DNA from: Gammaproteobacteria bacterium
Lineage (GTDB): Bacteria > Pseudomonadota > Gammaproteobacteria > Burkholderiales > Rhodocyclaceae
Assembly: GCA_029289235.1 (NCBI GenBank)
Contig: JARFTZ010000039.1
Span: 1 to 64,000, forward strand
Direction: 5' to 3'
DNA length: 64,000 nucleotides
Shown here: piece after piece, positions 32,694 to 41,833 of the stretch
Numbering within the stretch: position 1 is the stretch's first letter
Layout of the letters: every line of letters starts with the position of its first letter
Notes under the pieces: model-generated
What the model was told of the DNA's origin: nothing
What the model saw: only the letters and a program-made list of their open reading frames with translations
Database searches by the model: none
Made by a program: the position numbers and the translations under genes

Positions 32694-33388
32694 TTGCTTT
32701 CTCCTGGGGAGGTTGGGATACGGTAGCGGGAAACCGGGAGCGGGTTCGTCATGATGGAAAGGCGCGCAATAAACCGTGCGGCTGGCGAAGTTCTTGTCGA
32801 TGAGTCATTGTTGTTTATGATTATTTTCTAATGTTGCCAGGGGGCGATCAACCTTTTTTCTGGTTCTAGCCGAGGTTGCCGGCGAATACAAGTCGCTTGG
32901 CATGCCGGTGGATCGGGCGGCGCTGGCAAGACAGCGCCGCAGTGAATAAAGTTCCCCGAAAGTGCTTTGCTCCATCGCCGGACGTGGCGAATGGCTGTGA
33001 TGGCGAGGCTGTGCGGCATTTTGCCCGAACCGGGTGCGCTGTCGGCAACGCGGTTTTTACGCGGCTGGCCTCAGGGCTTCTTTTTGCACGCTTTTGGGGC
33101 GCCCCGTCTGGTGGTATGTTTCTGCCCGGGCACCGTGCTGGTGCTGTCCAGGCGGGAGAGGGGAACCGGATCTGTGCGGAGAAGCCGCTCAACTGTCTGA
33201 TGCTTGGCGTATCCCGTTGATTGTTCTACTGTTCTGTTTTTGGCATGGTTGATGCTAATGAACGGTTGCGAGTTTTCGACAAGATGCGAGTGCGTTGCCC
33301 CGGCTTGTGTGAGAGCCTGCAGGACCGGCTCGACGACTCGCGGGATTCTCCGGTTGATTCAAACAATATTCCTGAAGGAGTTCTGTTG
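32694..33388. other. Intergenic region between cydA and the LIV-type binding protein
   Basis: This 695-base stretch separates divergent genes and shows no convincing coding region. Open frames on both strands (for example 32876-33220) lack family similarity and a believable ribosome site. A short AT-rich patch around 32805-32835 is a likely promoter zone for cydA. An FNR-like sequence is noted at 33249-33262. The rest shows nothing I recognise. Confidence 0.6.
33249..33262. promoter_or_regulatory. Candidate FNR/ANR-type box
   Basis: TTGATGCTAATGAA matches the FNR consensus TTGAT-N4-ATCAA at nine of ten fixed positions. It lies about 125 bases before the binding-protein start codon and about 555 bases before cydA. 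One mismatch and an uncertain target make this a weak call. Confidence 0.25.
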
Positions 33389-34486
33389 ATGGGCAAAAAA
33401 ATACTTCTCGCCGGCATCGGCGCCCTGGCCATGTTTGGCGGTCAGGCTTACGCGGACCATCTCGTGGCCATCGCCGGTCCGATGACCGGTCAGTATGCCT
33501 CGGCCGGCGACCAGATCCGCAAGGGGGCCGAGATGGCCATCGCCGACATCAATGCCAAGGGCGGTGTGCTCGGGCAGAAACTCGTGCTGGAAGTGGGCGA
33601 CGATGCCTGCGATCCGAAGCAGGCCGTATCGGTGGCCAACACCATGGTCAACAAGAAGATCGTCTTCATGCACGGCCACTGGTGTTCCAGTTCGACGATC
33701 CCGGCATCGGACGTGTACAACGAGTCGCAGATACTGATGGCCACCGTGTCGACCAACCCGAAAGTCACCGAGCGCGGCCTGAAGAACATCTTCCGCATCA
33801 TGGGGCGTGACGACCAGCAGGGCCTCGTTGCTGGCGGCTATCTCGCCGATACCTTCAAGGGCAAGAAGATCGCCGTGGTCGACGACAAGAGCGCCTACGG
33901 CAAGGGCCTGGCCGACGAGATGGCCAAGGCGCTGCAGGGCAAGGGCGTGAAGCCGGCGCTGCGCGAGTCGATCACCGCCGGCGAGAAGGATTATTCGGGC
34001 CTCGTCAGCAAGCTGAAGTCGGCCGGCGTTGAAGTGATGGCCTACGGCGGTTACCACACCGAAGTTGCGCTCATCCTGCGCCAGGCGCAGCAGGCAGGCC
34101 TCAAGTTGACGGTGATGGGCGGCGATACGATGACCAACACCGAACTGGTCACGGCGGCCGGCCCGGCGGCCGACAACGTTCTCTTCACCTTCTCGCCCGA
34201 TCCGCGCAAGAACCCGGCGGCGGCCGACATCGTCAAGAAGTTCCGTGACGCCAAGGTCGAGCCGGAGGGTTACGTGATGTACGCCTATGCCGCGATGCAG
34301 CTCTTCGCGCAGGCCGCCGAACAAGCCAAGAGCGTGAAGTACGGCGATCTGGAGAAGGCGATGCGCGGCGGCAGCTTCGACACCGTCATCGGCAAGCTCT
34401 CCTTCGATGCCAAGGGTGACAACAAGCTGCCCGGCTTCATGGTCTATCAGTGGATGGGCGGCAAGTACGATTACGTAGCCAAGTAG
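33389..34486 (+). CDS. LIV-type ABC transporter substrate-binding protein
   Basis: Periplasmic amino-acid-binding protein of the LivK/BraC family, 365 residues, with a signal peptide ending near AYADH. The family text VAIAGPMTGQYASAGDQIRK and GHWCSSSTIPASDVY is clear. ATG 33389 has AAGGAG upstream; an open frame to 33221 adds only non-homologous residues. putA follows and then livHMGF, so the bound amino acid could be proline rather than leucine, isoleucine or valine; this is inference. Confidence 0.92.
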   Translation: MGKKILLAGIGALAMFGGQAYADHLVAIAGPMTGQYASAGDQIRKGAEMAIADINAKGGVLGQKLVLEVGDDACDPKQAVSVANTMVNKKIVFMHGHWCSSSTIPASDVYNESQILMATVSTNPKVTERGLKNIFRIMGRDDQQGLVAGGYLADTFKGKKIAVVDDKSAYGKGLADEMAKALQGKGVKPALRESITAGEKDYSGLVSKLKSAGVEVMAYGGYHTEVALILRQAQQAGLKLTVMGGDTMTNTELVTAAGPAADNVLFTFSPDPRKNPAAADIVKKFRDAKVEPEGYVMYAYAAMQLFAQAAEQAKSVKYGDLEKAMRGGSFDTVIGKLSFDAKGDNKLPGFMVYQWMGGKYDYVAK

Positions 34487-34581
34487 TCGCGCCCCTGACC
34501 GCCTCCTCGACTTCGGTCGGGGGGGCGTTCCCGAAGCACCTCCGGTTGCCGGCGTCCGTCGGAAACCAAAAGGAAAAAAAC

Positions 34582-37500
34582 ATGAGCGAATCCAACAGTA
34601 GCGCGCTTCGCGCGGCGCTGCGTGAGGCTTATCGCGCCGACGAAACGCACATTGTCGAGGTGTTGATCGACAAAGCGCGCTTCACGCCGGAGCAGCAACA
34701 ACGGATTTTCGAGCGGGCGCGGCCGCTCGTGCAGATCATCCGCGACAAGCGCCTGAAAACCACCGGCATCGACGCCTTCCTGAATACCTACGACCTTTCG
34801 TCACGCGAGGGCGTCGTCCTGATGTGCATGGCCGAGGCCCTGTTGCGCATCCCGGATACCGAAACCGTCGACCGCCTGATCCGCGACAAGATCGGCAACA
34901 CCGAGTGGGCCAACCGGCTCGGCGCCTCGCACAGCACCTTCGTCAATGCCGGGACCTGGGCGCTGATGCTCACCGGCCACATCGTCAGTCTCGACGGCGC
35001 CGAGAAGAACCTCGGCGGCACCTTGAAGCGCCTGATCACCCGCGTCGGCGAGCCGGTGATACGTCAGGCGATCATTACGGCGATGCGCATCCTCGGCAAG
35101 CAGTTCGTCATGGGGCGAACGATCACGGAGGCGCTCGATCGCGCGGTCGACGCGGAAAAGCACGGCTACCGTCACACCTTCGACATGCTTGGCGAGGCGG
35201 CACGCACGGCGGCCGATGCTCTGCGCTACTTCGAACTCTACGGCCTGGCCATTGACGCCATCGGTGCGGCGGGCGGCGGCCGTCCGGCGCTGGAGGCGCC
35301 GTCGGTCTCGATCAAGCTCTCCGCGCTGCATCCGCGCTACGAAGTGGCCAACGAGGAAGGCGTGCGCCGAGAGCTGTGGCCGGCGGTCAAGCAACTGGCC
35401 CTGAAGGCGAGGAAACACAACATCGGTTTTACCATCGACGCCGAGGAGATGGATCGTCTGGAACTCTCCCTCGACCTGATCGAATTCCTCGCCCTGGATT
35501 CCGAACTGGCTGGCTGGGACGGCCTGGGCATGGCCGTGCAGGCGTATCAGAAGCGCGCCTATGCGACCGTCGAATGGCTCGGCGACCTGGCGCATCGCTC
35601 CGGCCACCGCTTCGGCCTGCGTCTCGTCAAGGGCGCCTACTGGGATGCCGAGGTCAAGGCGACGCAGGAGCGCGGACTATCCGACTATCCGGTGTTTACC
35701 CGCAAGCTCAACACGGACGTGTCGTATCTGGCCTGCGCCAAGCGCCTGTTCGCCGATCCGGTGGCGTTCTACCCGGCCTTCGCCACGCACAACGCGCACA
35801 CGCTGGCGGCGATCGCCGAGATCGCCGGCGACAACAACGAGTGGGAATACCAGCGCCTGCACGGGATGGGCGAAGAACTCTACGACGAGGTCGTCGGGCC
35901 GCAGAAGTGGGGGCGCGCCTGCCGGATCTATGCGCCCGTCGGCAGCCACGAGGAACTGCTGGCCTACCTGGTGCGCCGCCTGCTGGAAAACGGGGCCAAT
36001 TCCTCCTTCGTCAACCGCATCGCCGACGAACGCCTGCCAATCGAGCAACTGGTTGCCGATCCGGTGGAAAAGGCCGCCGCGCTGGCGATCAAGCCGCACC
36101 CGGGCATCCCGCTGCCGCGCAATCTTTTCGGCGCCGAACGCGCCAACAGTGAAGGACTGGACATGAGCGACAAACCCACGCTCGACTCCCTGCGTCGGGC
36201 CATCGAGCACAGCACCACGGAACATTACGAAGCCCTGCCGTTGATTGGCGGCAAAGGGGTGAAAGGCAAGAGCAGCAAGGTTTGCGCACCGGCCGACCGG
36301 CGCGATGTGGTCGGCTACGTCAGCGAGGCGAGCAGCGAGGACGCGGCCGAGGCCATGGCCCGCGCCGCCAAGGCTTTCCGGGAGTGGTCGGATACGCCGG
36401 CCGGCGAACGTGCGGCGATCCTCGATCGTGCCGCCGACATGCTGCAGCAACGCCTGCCGGAACTCGTGGCACTGATCGTGCGCGAAGGCGGGCGAACGCA
36501 GGGCGACGCCGTTTCCGAAGTGCGCGAGGCAATCGATTTCTGCCGCTACTATGCGGCGCAGGCACGCGAGAAGTTCGCCGAACCGATCGCCCTGCCAGGA
36601 CCGACCGGCGAGCGCAACACACTGTCGCTGCACGGGCGCGGCGTGTTCGTCTGCATCAGTCCGTGGAATTTCCCGCTGGCCATCTTCGTCGGCCAAGTAG
36701 CTGCGGCGTTGGCCGCCGGCAACACCGTCGTCGCCAAACCGGCCGAGCAGACGCCGCTGGTCGCTTCGCTGGCGGTGCGCTTCCTGCACGCCGCCGGCGT
36801 GCCGGCCGATGCGCTGGCCTACCTGCCGGGCGGCGGGCGGATCGGCGCGGCACTGGTGGCCGATCCGCGCTGCGCCGGGGTGGCCTTCACCGGTTCGACC
36901 GAAGTGGCGCGGATGATTGCCCAGACGCTGGCGACCAAGCCTGGACCGATCGTTCCGTTGATTGCCGAGACGGGCGGACAGAACGCGATGATCGTCGATT
37001 CCTCGGCCCTTTCCGAGCAGGTCGTGCGCGACGTCGTCGCCTCGGCTTTCAACTCGGCCGGCCAGCGTTGCTCTGCGCTGCGCCTTCTGTTTCTGCAGGA
37101 AGATATCGCCGACAAGGTGGCGATGATGCTCTGCGGCGCGATGCAGACGCTGCGCATCGGCAATCCGGCGGACATTCGCACCGACGTCGGCCCGGTCATC
37201 GATGACGACGCGCGCTACATGCTCGAACGGCATGCGCGCAAGCTCGACAGCTTCGCCACGCCGATCTACACCTGCAAACTGGACGACGACCTGACCGCCA
37301 ACGGCAGTTTCTTCGCGCCGCGCGCCTACGAGATCGACGACATCTCGCGCCTGGAACATGAGGTGTTCGGGCCGATCCTGCACGTCGTGCGTTGGCGCTC
37401 CGACGAGTTGGACAAGGTCTGCGACGCGATCGCCAACACCGGTTTCGGCCTGACGCTCGGCATCCACAGCCGGATCGACGAGACGATCGAACGCATCACC

Positions 37501-37719
37501 CAACGCCTGCACGTCGGCAACACCTACGTGAACCGCAACATCATCGGCGCCGTGGTCGGCGTGCAGCCGTTCGGCGGCGAAGGCTTGTCCGGTACCGGCC
37601 CGAAGGCCGGCGGGCCTCACTATCTGTACCGCTTTGCCTGCGAACGTACTCTGTCGGTCGATACGACGGCGTCGGGTGGCAATGCGGTGCTGATGTCGCT
37701 GGATAAAGGAGACGAGTGA
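34582..37719 (+). CDS. putA: Bifunctional proline dehydrogenase / glutamate-semialdehyde dehydrogenase PutA
   Basis: Oxidises proline to glutamate in two steps, 1045 residues. The FAD-dependent proline dehydrogenase barrel spans about residues 150-480 (GLRLVKGAYWDAEVK, then YPAFATHNAHT). The aldehyde dehydrogenase part spans about 560-1030 with Glu796 (IAETGGQ) and catalytic Cys830 (SAGQRCSALR). The N-terminus lacks the ribbon-helix-helix DNA-binding domain of E. coli PutA, so it should not act as its own repressor. ATG 34582 has AAGGAA upstream. It lies inside a LIV-type transporter locus. Confidence 0.96.
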   Translation: MSESNSSALRAALREAYRADETHIVEVLIDKARFTPEQQQRIFERARPLVQIIRDKRLKTTGIDAFLNTYDLSSREGVVLMCMAEALLRIPDTETVDRLIRDKIGNTEWANRLGASHSTFVNAGTWALMLTGHIVSLDGAEKNLGGTLKRLITRVGEPVIRQAIITAMRILGKQFVMGRTITEALDRAVDAEKHGYRHTFDMLGEAARTAADALRYFELYGLAIDAIGAAGGGRPALEAPSVSIKLSALHPRYEVANEEGVRRELWPAVKQLALKARKHNIGFTIDAEEMDRLELSLDLIEFLALDSELAGWDGLGMAVQAYQKRAYATVEWLGDLAHRSGHRFGLRLVKGAYWDAEVKATQERGLSDYPVFTRKLNTDVSYLACAKRLFADPVAFYPAFATHNAHTLAAIAEIAGDNNEWEYQRLHGMGEELYDEVVGPQKWGRACRIYAPVGSHEELLAYLVRRLLENGANSSFVNRIADERLPIEQLVADPVEKAAALAIKPHPGIPLPRNLFGAERANSEGLDMSDKPTLDSLRRAIEHSTTEHYEALPLIGGKGVKGKSSKVCAPADRRDVVGYVSEASSEDAAEAMARAAKAFREWSDTPAGERAAILDRAADMLQQRLPELVALIVREGGRTQGDAVSEVREAIDFCRYYAAQAREKFAEPIALPGPTGERNTLSLHGRGVFVCISPWNFPLAIFVGQVAAALAAGNTVVAKPAEQTPLVASLAVRFLHAAGVPADALAYLPGGGRIGAALVADPRCAGVAFTGSTEVARMIAQTLATKPGPIVPLIAETGGQNAMIVDSSALSEQVVRDVVASAFNSAGQRCSALRLLFLQEDIADKVAMMLCGAMQTLRIGNPADIRTDVGPVIDDDARYMLERHARKLDSFATPIYTCKLDDDLTANGSFFAPRAYEIDDISRLEHEVFGPILHVVRWRSDELDKVCDAIANTGFGLTLGIHSRIDETIERITQRLHVGNTYVNRNIIGAVVGVQPFGGEGLSGTGPKAGGPHYLYRFACERTLSVDTTASGGNAVLMSLDKGDE

Positions 37720-37734
37720 CGTTGAATTAAAAAT

Positions 37735-37840
37735 CCACCGCGAAGGCGCAAAGAGGCAAAGGGACCGTAAAGACATTCCCTGGCATCCCGAATGAGCCTT
37801 TCTTTGCGTAACCTTTGCACCTTTGCGTCTTTGCGGTGGA
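37735..37840. repeat. Inverted repeat of a second family (CCACCGCGAAGGCGCAAAG type)
   Basis: Imperfect inverted arms, about 37735-37761 and 37813-37840, carry the text CCACCGC...GCAAAG and CTTTGCGTCTTTGCGGTGG. It differs from the GTCATTCCGGC family. It sits between putA and livH, where the folded RNA could act as a partial terminator or stabiliser. No other copy is visible in the window. Confidence 0.75.
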
Positions 37841-37939
37841 CGTTCCCGGCTTTCTCATCTCTACGTGTATTCAGGCGTAGGGGAGGGTAAACTGCGGGCC
37901 GGCTAAAAACTGGCGAATGCCCCTGCATTAGGAACTTTT

Positions 37940-38854
37940 ATGGCTCTTGCTCTCCAACAACTCATCAACGGATTGACGCTCGGTGCCGTCTACGGGCTGA
38001 TCGCGATCGGCTACACGATGGTGTACGGCATCATCGGCATGATCAATTTCGCCCACGGCGACATCTACATGGTCAGCGCCTTCATCGCCGTCACGGGCTT
38101 CACGCTGCTGACGGCCTTCGGCGTCACGTCGGTGCCGTTCGCCCTGCTCGTGGTGCTGATCGTCGCCGTGCTGTTCACCTCGGTCTACGGCTGGGCGGTC
38201 GAGCGGCTGGCCTATCGGCCGCTGCGCGGATCGACCCGTCTCGCGCCGCTCATCTCGGCGATCGGCATGTCGATCTTCCTGCAGAACATGGTGCAGCTGA
38301 CGCAGGGTGCCCGGGTCAAGCCGATTCCGCCGATGATCACCGGCGGGATCGACGTCCTGACCACCGACGGTTTTACTGCCCGCCTGTCGTACTCGCAGAT
38401 CCTGATCGTGCTGGTGACGGTGGCGTTGCTCGCGGCCTTCACCTGGCTGATCACCCGCACCTCGTTCGGCCGCCAGCAGCGCGCCTGCGAGCAGGATCGC
38501 ACGATGACCGCGCTGCTTGGCATTGACGTCGACCGCACGATCTCGCTCACTTTCATGCTCGGTGCCTCCCTCGCCGCTGTCGCCGGCGTCATGGTGACTA
38601 TGTACTACGGGGTGGTTGATTTCTATATCGGTTTCGTCGCCGGCATCAAGGCGTTTACCGCCGCTGTGCTCGGCGGCATCGGCTCGCTGCCGGGAGCGAT
38701 GCTCGGCGGGCTGATCATCGGCCTGATCGAGGCCTTCTGGTCGAACTACCTGTCCGCCGAATACAAGGACGTGGCCACCTTCAGCATCCTGATCCTGGTG
38801 CTGATGTTCCGCCCCTCCGGCCTGCTCGGCCGGCCCGAAGTGGAGAAAGTCTGA
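37940..38854 (+). CDS. livH: LIV-type ABC transporter permease LivH
   Basis: First membrane subunit of a branched-chain-type amino acid importer, 304 residues. The typical start LQQLINGLTLGAVYGLIAIG and the GMINFAHGDIYM stretch are present. It begins a tight livHMGF cluster with overlapping start and stop codons. It is separated from putA by 220 bases that hold an inverted repeat. Confidence 0.94.
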   Translation: MALALQQLINGLTLGAVYGLIAIGYTMVYGIIGMINFAHGDIYMVSAFIAVTGFTLLTAFGVTSVPFALLVVLIVAVLFTSVYGWAVERLAYRPLRGSTRLAPLISAIGMSIFLQNMVQLTQGARVKPIPPMITGGIDVLTTDGFTARLSYSQILIVLVTVALLAAFTWLITRTSFGRQQRACEQDRTMTALLGIDVDRTISLTFMLGASLAAVAGVMVTMYYGVVDFYIGFVAGIKAFTAAVLGGIGSLPGAMLGGLIIGLIEAFWSNYLSAEYKDVATFSILILVLMFRPSGLLGRPEVEKV

Positions 38855-40158
38855 TGTCGCCACTCGTTTTCGCCAACAATGCCCCGACGCTCGCCGAACG
38901 CTGCAAGGACGCCGCCGGCATTGCCTTAATCGCACTTCTGCTGGGCATTCCGATGATCGGCCTGACCACCGCCGACCAGGGCGGCTCGCTGCAGGTGCTG
39001 ACGCGCTGGCCGCTGCTTGGGGCCTTTGTCGCGGCGGCGTTCTGCGGCCGTCTGGCCCTGCGCTACGGGCTCGACATGCTGAAGCAGCGGCGCCAGACGC
39101 GCGACCGGGAGGCCGCCGCCAGACCGGGCAAGCGCGGCGTCCGAAGCATTCGCATTCTTGAATTGACCGGCTGGCTGGCCTTCGGCATTGCCCTCGTGCT
39201 GCCGATCCTCTTTTCCGACAACCGCTATGTCGTCGATACGGCGACGACCGTGCTGATCTACGTGATGCTCGGCTGGGGCCTGAACGTGGTGGTCGGCCTC
39301 GCCGGTCTGCTCGATCTCGGCCACGCGGCGTTCTATGCCGTCGGCGCATACGCCTATGCCTTGCTGTCGACGCAATTCGGCTGGGGCTTCTGGACGGCAT
39401 TGCCGGTCGCCGGACTGACCGCCGCGGTGTTCGGCCTCGCGCTCGGCTGGCCGAGCCTGCGTCTGCGCGGCGACTACCTGGCCATCGTTACCCTCGGCTT
39501 CGGCGAAATCATCCGCGTCGTGCTGACCAACTGGACCGACCTGTCGGGCGGGCCGAACGGCATCTCCTCGATTCCGCGGCCGACCTTCTTCGGGCTGCCG
39601 TTCGTGCCGTCCAGCGACACCGGTACCTTCGCCTCGTTCTTCGGGCTGGAGTTCTCGCCGATGCACCGGATCATCTTCCTCTATTACGTGATCCTGCTGC
39701 TCTCTCTGCTGACCAACGTGCTGGTCAAGCGGCTGCGCCGCCTGCCGATCGGGCGGGCCTGGGAGGCGATGCGCGAGGACGAGATCGCCTGCAAGGCGCT
39801 GGGGATGAACATCACCAACGTCAAGCTCTCGGCCTTCGCCCTCGGCGCGATGCTCGGCGGCGTGGCCGGCGTGTTCTTCGCCGCGCGGCAGGGCTTCATC
39901 TCGCCGGAATCCTTCACCTTCAACGAATCGGCGATCATCCTGGCCATCGTCGTGCTCGGCGGCATGGGCAGCCAGCTCGGGGTGGTGCTGGCCTCGGTGG
40001 TGCTGGTGCTGCTGCCCGAACTCGGGCGCGACTTCGCCGAGTACCGCATGCTGCTGTTCGGCGCGGCGATGATCCTGATCATGGTCTGGCGCCCGGGCGG
40101 CATCCTCTCGCATCGTGAGCCGACCCTGCGTCATCAACCGGCGGGAGAACAGGCATGA
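38854..40158 (+). CDS. livM: LIV-type ABC transporter permease LivM
   Basis: Second membrane subunit, 434 residues. Homology is clear from about residue 125 (VGLAGLLDLGHAAFYAVGAY, then GDYLAIVTLGFGEIIR). The N-terminal 100 residues are less conserved but include membrane segments, a form known for the longer LivM proteins. The start overlaps the livH stop (TGATG) and the stop overlaps livG (ATGA). Confidence 0.94.
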   Translation: MSPLVFANNAPTLAERCKDAAGIALIALLLGIPMIGLTTADQGGSLQVLTRWPLLGAFVAAAFCGRLALRYGLDMLKQRRQTRDREAAARPGKRGVRSIRILELTGWLAFGIALVLPILFSDNRYVVDTATTVLIYVMLGWGLNVVVGLAGLLDLGHAAFYAVGAYAYALLSTQFGWGFWTALPVAGLTAAVFGLALGWPSLRLRGDYLAIVTLGFGEIIRVVLTNWTDLSGGPNGISSIPRPTFFGLPFVPSSDTGTFASFFGLEFSPMHRIIFLYYVILLLSLLTNVLVKRLRRLPIGRAWEAMREDEIACKALGMNITNVKLSAFALGAMLGGVAGVFFAARQGFISPESFTFNESAIILAIVVLGGMGSQLGVVLASVVLVLLPELGRDFAEYRMLLFGAAMILIMVWRPGGILSHREPTLRHQPAGEQA

Positions 40159-41003
40159 GAGCGGGCATGAGCGCCGAAAACACCATCCTCAGCGTCGAGC
40201 ACCTGACCATGCGCTTCGGCGGCCTGGCGGCCATCGACGACCTGTCGCTGGCTGTCCCGGCCGGCAAGATCACCGGGGTGATCGGCCCCAACGGTGCCGG
40301 CAAGACGACCTTCTTCAACTGCCTGACCGGCTTCTACAAGCCGACCGAAGGCGTCGTCAGCCTCAATCACCCGACCCGCGGTGCGCTGCGCCTCGCCGAC
40401 CTGCCGAGTCATCAGGTGGCGCACGTCGCGCAGGTCGTTCGGACCTTCCAGAATATCCGCCTGTTTCCGAAGATGACGGTGCTGGAGAACCTCATCGTCG
40501 CGCAGCACAACGCGCTGCAGAAGGCGTCGGGCTTCTCGCTGGCGGGCATCCTCGGTCTGCCGTCGTACCGGAAGGCGGAGCAGCAGGCGGTCGCCAAGGC
40601 GGTCGATTGGCTGACCCGCCTCAACCTGATCGACAAGGCCGATACCCCAGCCGGCGCCTTGCCGTACGGCACGCAGCGGCGCGTGGAGATCGCGCGTGCG
40701 CTGTGCGTCGATCCGCTGCTGTTGTGCCTCGACGAGCCGGCGGCCGGCCTCAATCCGCGTGAGTCGGGCGAACTCAACGAGTTGCTGCTGCGCCTCGTCG
40801 CCGACGCGAAGCTGACGATCCTGCTGATCGAGCACGACATGAGCGTGGTGATGAACGTCTCCGACCACATCTGCGTCCTGAACTACGGACGCAAGATCGC
40901 CGAGGGCACGCCGAAGCAGATCCAGAACGATCCGAACGTGATCAAGGCCTATCTCGGTGAGGAAGACGCCGATGAACTGCTGCACGCGGAGGTGAGCGCA
41001 TGA
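40155..41003 (+). CDS. livG: LIV-type ABC transporter ATP-binding protein LivG
   Basis: ATPase subunit of 282 residues. Walker A GPNGAGKTT, the Q-loop RTFQNIRLFPKMTVLEN and Walker B LLLCLDEPAAGLN are present; the signature region reads LPYGTQRRVEIARAL, the usual LivG variant. It overlaps livM and livF by four bases at each end. Confidence 0.95.
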   Translation: MRAGMSAENTILSVEHLTMRFGGLAAIDDLSLAVPAGKITGVIGPNGAGKTTFFNCLTGFYKPTEGVVSLNHPTRGALRLADLPSHQVAHVAQVVRTFQNIRLFPKMTVLENLIVAQHNALQKASGFSLAGILGLPSYRKAEQQAVAKAVDWLTRLNLIDKADTPAGALPYGTQRRVEIARALCVDPLLLCLDEPAAGLNPRESGELNELLLRLVADAKLTILLIEHDMSVVMNVSDHICVLNYGRKIAEGTPKQIQNDPNVIKAYLGEEDADELLHAEVSA

Positions 41004-41722
41004 TGCTGCAACTCTCGGGCGTACATGCCCACTATGGCCACATCCACGCGCTGCGCGGCATCGACCTCTCGGTGCAGGTCGGCGAGGTGGTCACGCTGAT
41101 CGGCGCCAACGGGGCGGGCAAGTCGACGCTGCTGATGTCGCTGTTCGGGCAGCCGCGCGTCTCCGCCGGGCGCATCGTCTTCGACAACGAGGACATCACG
41201 CGCCTGCCGACGCACGTCATCGCCCGCCGCGACATCTCGCTGGTGCCGGAAGGACGGCGTATCTTTCCGCGCATGACGGTGCTGGAAAACCTGCAGATGG
41301 GCGCCGTGATGGCCGACCCGGACAACCTTCATGTCGATCTCAAGCGCATGTACGCGCTGTTTCCGATCCTCGAAGAGCGTCTGGAGCAGCGCGCTGGCAC
41401 GCTTTCCGGCGGCGAACAGCAGATGCTGGCCATCGCCCGCGCGCTGATGGCGCGGCCCAAGCTGCTGCTGCTCGACGAGCCGTCGCTGGGTCTGGCGCCG
41501 CTGTACATCAAGAAAATCTTCCAGACGATCCGCGAACTCAACGAGGATCACGGAATGACCATCCTGCTCATCGAGCAGAATGCCCACCACGCCCTGCGCG
41601 CCGCGCATCGCGGTTATGTGATGCAGCACGGCCAGATCACCATGACCGGCACCGGTCGCGACCTGCTGGCCAGCGCCGAGGTGCGCGCGGCGTATCTGGA
41701 AGGGGGACATGCCGCGGCGTAA
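41000..41722 (+). CDS. livF: LIV-type ABC transporter ATP-binding protein LivF
   Basis: Second ATPase, 240 residues. Walker A GANGAGKST, signature LSGGEQQMLAIARAL and Walker B LLLLDEPSLGLAP are intact. ATG 41000 overlaps the livG stop; a second ATG follows at 41003. It ends the transporter cluster and is followed by a palindromic repeat. Confidence 0.95.
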   Translation: MMLQLSGVHAHYGHIHALRGIDLSVQVGEVVTLIGANGAGKSTLLMSLFGQPRVSAGRIVFDNEDITRLPTHVIARRDISLVPEGRRIFPRMTVLENLQMGAVMADPDNLHVDLKRMYALFPILEERLEQRAGTLSGGEQQMLAIARALMARPKLLLLDEPSLGLAPLYIKKIFQTIRELNEDHGMTILLIEQNAHHALRAAHRGYVMQHGQITMTGTGRDLLASAEVRAAYLEGGHAAA

Positions 41723-41730
41723 CCCCATGC

Positions 41731-41806
41731 CGTCATTCCTGCGGAAGCCGGAATCCACTTCGGCGGTGAAAAATCCCCTGGATCCCGGCCTTCGCCGGGA
41801 TGACGG
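41731..41806. repeat. Palindromic dispersed repeat after livF
   Basis: Arms 41731-41757 and 41778-41806 belong to the GTCATTCCGGC-type family. It separates livF from an EamA transporter on the same strand and may reduce read-through. Confidence 0.88.
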
Positions 41807-41833
41807 TAATCGTCGCCATCGCTGGGTGTGCCG

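Noticed and set aside
32876-33220. A possible 114-codon gene in the cydA upstream region
   Set aside because: No ribosome site, no family similarity, and competing frames on the other strand of similar length. More likely non-coding.
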